This document shows, piece by piece, positions 6,025-8,798 of a stretch of DNA of 8,798 nt; position 1 is the stretch's first letter; every line of letters begins with the position of its first letter. A program made the translations under genes and the position numbers. The notes beneath the pieces are model-generated. The model did no database searches and had not been told where the DNA came from. It worked only from the letters and a program-made list of their open reading frames with translations. Origin of the DNA: Crocinitomicaceae bacterium (GTDB lineage Bacteria; Bacteroidota; Bacteroidia; Flavobacteriales_D; Crocinitomicaceae); the NCBI GenBank assembly GCA_027084145.1, contig JALWLM010000541.1, positions 1 to 8,798 on the forward strand, given 5' to 3'.

Positions 6025-8798
6025 ATGAAAAAATATATATTATTTCTTGTTGTTATTGTTCTATTTTTTAATGTATATGGACAATCCAACTCTTGTACTT
6101 CCCCAACTCCTATAACAATGAATTCTACTTGTATTCCTACTTCAGGAACTACAGTTGGTGCTACACAAACCATTGCAGGGTGTGTGGGAAATGCAGATGA
6201 TGATGTGTGGTATCAATTTACGGCAACAGCATCAGCCGTTCAAATTATCGTAACACCGGGAGATGCTAGTTTTGACCCTGTTGTTCAATTGTTTTCAGGT
6301 GGATGTGGAACATTGTTATCCTTATCTTGTACAGATAATGGTTTAGGAGGAGATACAGAAATAATTAATTATAATGGGTTAACCATAGGGCAAACATATA
6401 GAATTAGAGTTTATCATTACTTTACCGGTTCAGGTTCGGGGAATTTCACTATTTGTGTTAAAGATGCTCCTGCACCACCGATAAATGATGATTGTGGAGG
6501 AGCTATTTCTTTAAATGTAAATACAAGTTGTTTGTTTACAACAGCAACAACTCATGGAGCATCAGAAAGTCAAGTTGGATGTGCCGGAAATGCAGATGAC
6601 GATGTATGGTTTAGTTTTACAGCTACAAATTCAGTTCAGAATATTTTAGTAAACCCTATTGATAATTTAGATTTAGTATTTCAAGTTTTTTCAGGTTCAT
6701 GTGGTTCATTGACTCCTTTGCATTGTGAAGATAATGGATTAACCAATGATAATGAACAATCTGATATTGTGGGATTAGTGCCGGGAGCAACATATTTTGT
6801 TCGGGTATATGATTATTATGGAGGGGTAACAGGTGACTTTAATATTTGTATTACAGGAGCACCAACACCTGCACCAACAAATGATGAGCCTTGTAATGCA
6901 ATTGCGTTGCCGGCAGTAACATCAGAATGTCAGTATGGGTTTTATACCACTACTGGAGCAACGACATCTACTGGAGCACCGGTGCCGTCAGGATGTGTAG
7001 GAGGTTCTCCGCCTCAAAATGGAGGTTATTCTGCAGGAATCAAAGATGTTTGGTTCACAGTAACTGTTCCTGCAACGGGAAGTATAGATATAATACCTCA
7101 ACCTAATGGGGGAGCAGGAACCATTACAGATGGTGTTGTCGCTTTATATTCGGGAACATGTACATCCTTGACACAAATAGCATGTTCGGATGATTATAAT
7201 TATCCGGGGTCTTCAAATGATTTATTACCATTAATTACAGCAAATGGATTGACACCGGGATCAACGGTCTATATTCGATATTGGGGATGGGGTTCTTCTT
7301 TTGGAGATTTTGGAATTTGTGTGACCACTACCTCTAATGATGAATGTGCGAATGCTCTTTATATCTGTGACCCGAATGGATATAGTGGATCAACCAGTCC
7401 TGCTTACACTCCCGACAGACCGGATAATATGCACGGGAATAATGAAACATCTGCCGGGGTAAATTTGCCTAATGGGACAGATAGTGGAGGTCCTTTTGGA
7501 GACGGACAACCTTGGGATATGTCTTACCCCTTTAACGGTTCTCCCTTTTTGGATGTAAACATAGAAAATAATAGCTGGATTCGATTTACGGCATCGGCCC
7601 CAACAGTTACTTTGGATGTCAGTATTTATGATTGTTGGGTAGGGAATTACCCTTCGGGAGGAATGCAAATGCAAATTTTTGAAGCAACGAATTGTACTAA
7701 CTTTGTTCCTGTATCTAATTTTGCAGAAAGTAGTACCGGTTTCACAATAACAGCAAATTCTTTGACGGTTGGTCAAGATTATTATTTAATGATAGACGGT
7801 TATGCCGGAGATATTTGTAATTATACAATAACAGCAAATTCAGGTGTTCAGTTTCCTGACATTACACCAAATCCTGCAATTGTTTGTCCGGGTGGTTCAA
7901 TAACATTGACGGCTCCTACGGGAGCAACATCTTATTATTGGCCACATTCTAATGAGACGACACAGTCTGTGGTTGTAACACCTCCGACAACACAAACCTA
8001 CACCTGTGAAGTAACAGGATTATGTAATTATAAACAAACACTTACAGCATTGGTAACGGTTACTGCTCCAAGTGCATCAGCCGGTTCTGATGTTACCATT
8101 TGTCAAGGAACTTCAACAACAATAAGTGGAACGGCAAGTTCCGGAACACCAAGTTATTCATTCACATGGGATAATGGTCTTGGAACAGGGCAATCACATA
8201 CGGTATCCCCTCTATCAACAACCACCTATACAGTTACAGTAACGGATGCAATTGGATGTACCGATACAGATCAAGTAACAGTGACCGTAAATCCGACGCC
8301 AAATATCACTTCGGTTACCAACGACCCGACTACTTGCGGAGGTACAGATGGAAATATTGTAATCAATGGAACGGGAACAGGTATCGTTTCTTGGACAGGA
8401 ACATCTTCAGGAACATCAGGCACAGTGACTTTACCTTATACCATTACGAATCTTTCATCAGGCACTTATGTTATTTCATTTACGGATAATAACGGATGTG
8501 TTTCAAATATATTAAATGAAACATTAACGGAACCGAGTGCACCACCGCAACCTACAATTACGGCAAGTGGACTGACAACATTTTGCAGTGGTCAATCTGT
8601 TACCTTAACTTCATCTGCATCATCAGGAAATACTTGGTCTACCGGAGCAACAACGCCTTCAATTACGGTAACAACTTCAGGGACTTATACCGTTACACAG
8701 ACTGTTTCAGGATGTTCATCAACATCATCACCGATTACGGTAACTGTAAACCCTTTACCTCCGGTAACAGCTAGCGCATCTCCAACATCGATTTGTTC
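6025..8798 (+). CDS. giant multidomain secreted surface protein, N-terminal 924 residues (3' end beyond window)
   Basis: Open from ATG 6025 to the window end. The signal peptide MKKYILFLVVIVLFFNVYG has probable cleavage after residue 19. Four Cys-containing beta-sandwich modules of pre-peptidase C-terminal (PPC)-like type follow: about 22-149, 153-280, 286-436 and 437-608. The first two share C-x-G-N-A-D-D-D-V-W-(Y/F); the first three share the Ser-Gly-x-Cys...Cys strand; the fourth is a longer variant ending YYLMIDGYAGDIC (586-598). From about 610 a series of Ig/PKD-like modules of 70-80 residues begins, each opening with a Cys (VCPGGS, ICQGTS, TCGGTDG, FCSGQS) and closing with a TY(T/V)-containing strand and mostly a Cys. 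One of them (about 759-838) resembles SprB repeats. This is typical of Bacteroidota adhesins exported by type IX secretion, usually with a gliding-motility-associated C-terminal sorting domain; that end is not in the window. The role is probably adhesion or surface matrix. No ribosome-binding site is evident. Confidence 0.9.
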   Translation, partial: MKKYILFLVVIVLFFNVYGQSNSCTSPTPITMNSTCIPTSGTTVGATQTIAGCVGNADDDVWYQFTATASAVQIIVTPGDASFDPVVQLFSGGCGTLLSLSCTDNGLGGDTEIINYNGLTIGQTYRIRVYHYFTGSGSGNFTICVKDAPAPPINDDCGGAISLNVNTSCLFTTATTHGASESQVGCAGNADDDVWFSFTATNSVQNILVNPIDNLDLVFQVFSGSCGSLTPLHCEDNGLTNDNEQSDIVGLVPGATYFVRVYDYYGGVTGDFNICITGAPTPAPTNDEPCNAIALPAVTSECQYGFYTTTGATTSTGAPVPSGCVGGSPPQNGGYSAGIKDVWFTVTVPATGSIDIIPQPNGGAGTITDGVVALYSGTCTSLTQIACSDDYNYPGSSNDLLPLITANGLTPGSTVYIRYWGWGSSFGDFGICVTTTSNDECANALYICDPNGYSGSTSPAYTPDRPDNMHGNNETSAGVNLPNGTDSGGPFGDGQPWDMSYPFNGSPFLDVNIENNSWIRFTASAPTVTLDVSIYDCWVGNYPSGGMQMQIFEATNCTNFVPVSNFAESSTGFTITANSLTVGQDYYLMIDGYAGDICNYTITANSGVQFPDITPNPAIVCPGGSITLTAPTGATSYYWPHSNETTQSVVVTPPTTQTYTCEVTGLCNYKQTLTALVTVTAPSASAGSDVTICQGTSTTISGTASSGTPSYSFTWDNGLGTGQSHTVSPLSTTTYTVTVTDAIGCTDTDQVTVTVNPTPNITSVTNDPTTCGGTDGNIVINGTGTGIVSWTGTSSGTSGTVTLPYTITNLSSGTYVISFTDNNGCVSNILNETLTEPSAPPQPTITASGLTTFCSGQSVTLTSSASSGNTWSTGATTPSITVTTSGTYTVTQTVSGCSSTSSPITVTVNPLPPVTASASPTSIC
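6088..7848 (+). repeat. four PPC-like modules in the surface protein
   Basis: Protein-level repeats at about 6088-6471, 6481-6864, 6880-7332 and 7333-7848. Modules 1 and 2 are close: GNADDDVW recurs at 6187 and 6586, with near-identical DNA across the block. The Ser-Gly-(G/S/T)-Cys ... Cys pattern appears in modules 1-3 (SGGCGTLLSLSC, SGSCGSLTPLHC, SGTCTSLTQIAC). Module 4 keeps the W-(I)-x-F-T-A strand (NNSWIRFTASA) but is enlarged by a Gly/Pro/Asn-rich insert. Recent tandem duplication of 1 and 2, with older divergence of 3 and 4, is inferred. Confidence 0.7.
7855..8798 (+). repeat. Ig/PKD-like and SprB-like tandem modules
   Basis: Modules at about 7855-8064, 8065-8298, 8299-8538 and 8539-8757, with a fifth starting at about 8758. 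Shared marks are an opening Cys, a central W (YYWPHS, FTWDNG, VSWTG, NTWSTG), a TYTVTVTD-like strand followed in most modules by Gly-Cys or Leu-Cys, and linkers such as VTVNPTP and VTVNPLP. The third departs from the rest: its C771-G-G-T-D-G start and NLSSGTYVISFTDNNGC end resemble SprB repeats. The paired cysteines suggest one disulphide per module. More modules probably continue past the window. Confidence 0.7.

Noticed and set aside
7390..7776. 128-codon open frame on the minus strand within the surface-protein gene
   Set aside because: It is antisense to a well-supported module; the Arg/Cys/Ile-rich product looks like a shadow of Gly/Thr-rich coding.
8256..8774. Two plus-strand open frames inside the stalk repeats
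   Set aside because: Tyr/Arg/Asn-rich shifted-frame translations of the Thr/Ser-rich repeat, with no start signals.

Overview
Taxonomic setting. Two kinds of sequence meet in this window. From about position 800 to the right end the DNA is AT-rich and looks like the Bacteroidota (Flavobacteriia-like): BatA-type N-terminus, TAnnTTTG promoter boxes, short leaders without clear Shine-Dalgarno sites, and a giant Cys/Gly/Thr-rich secreted protein of the kind exported by the type IX secretion system. The leftmost ~780 bases are visibly richer in G+C, use different codons, and encode part of an RND efflux pump that looks proteobacterial. The two meet inside a broken gene, so the left edge is most simply read as a chimeric assembly join, with a genuine rearrangement as the alternative.

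Layout. (1) 1-~784, minus: internal piece of an RND permease (second periplasmic loop). (2) ~785-1207, minus: 5' two thirds of a phospholipid N-methyltransferase/KsgA-like gene, interrupted by an in-frame TAA at 887-889 and then cut off by the RND sequence. (3) 1204-2460, minus: a dihydroorotase-family protein that has lost most metal ligands and is probably a pseudoenzyme. (4) 2457-4523, minus: a membrane-anchored BatA/von Willebrand A protein. (5) 4561-5565, minus: a WYL-domain transcription regulator. (6) A 111-bp divergent intergenic region with a good Bacteroidota promoter reading right. (7) 5677-5997, plus: small secreted protein of unknown function. (8) 6025-8798 and beyond, plus: the N-terminal 924 residues of a large multidomain surface protein, still open at the window end.

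How the genes may work together. The vWA, dihydroorotase-like and methyltransferase genes are joined by two 4-base ATGA stop/start overlaps, the usual sign of translational coupling, so they are probably one operon. The WYL regulator lies 37 bases upstream on the same strand and may belong to it. A membrane vWA scaffold coupled to a catalytically dead amidohydrolase fold is the most unusual functional idea here, but its role cannot be read from the sequence. The rightward pair (small secreted protein plus giant repeat protein) is a separate unit that probably builds cell-surface or adhesion material. No RNA genes, CRISPR arrays, insertion sequences or convincing terminators were seen, and no gene-free stretch exceeds about 111 bases.
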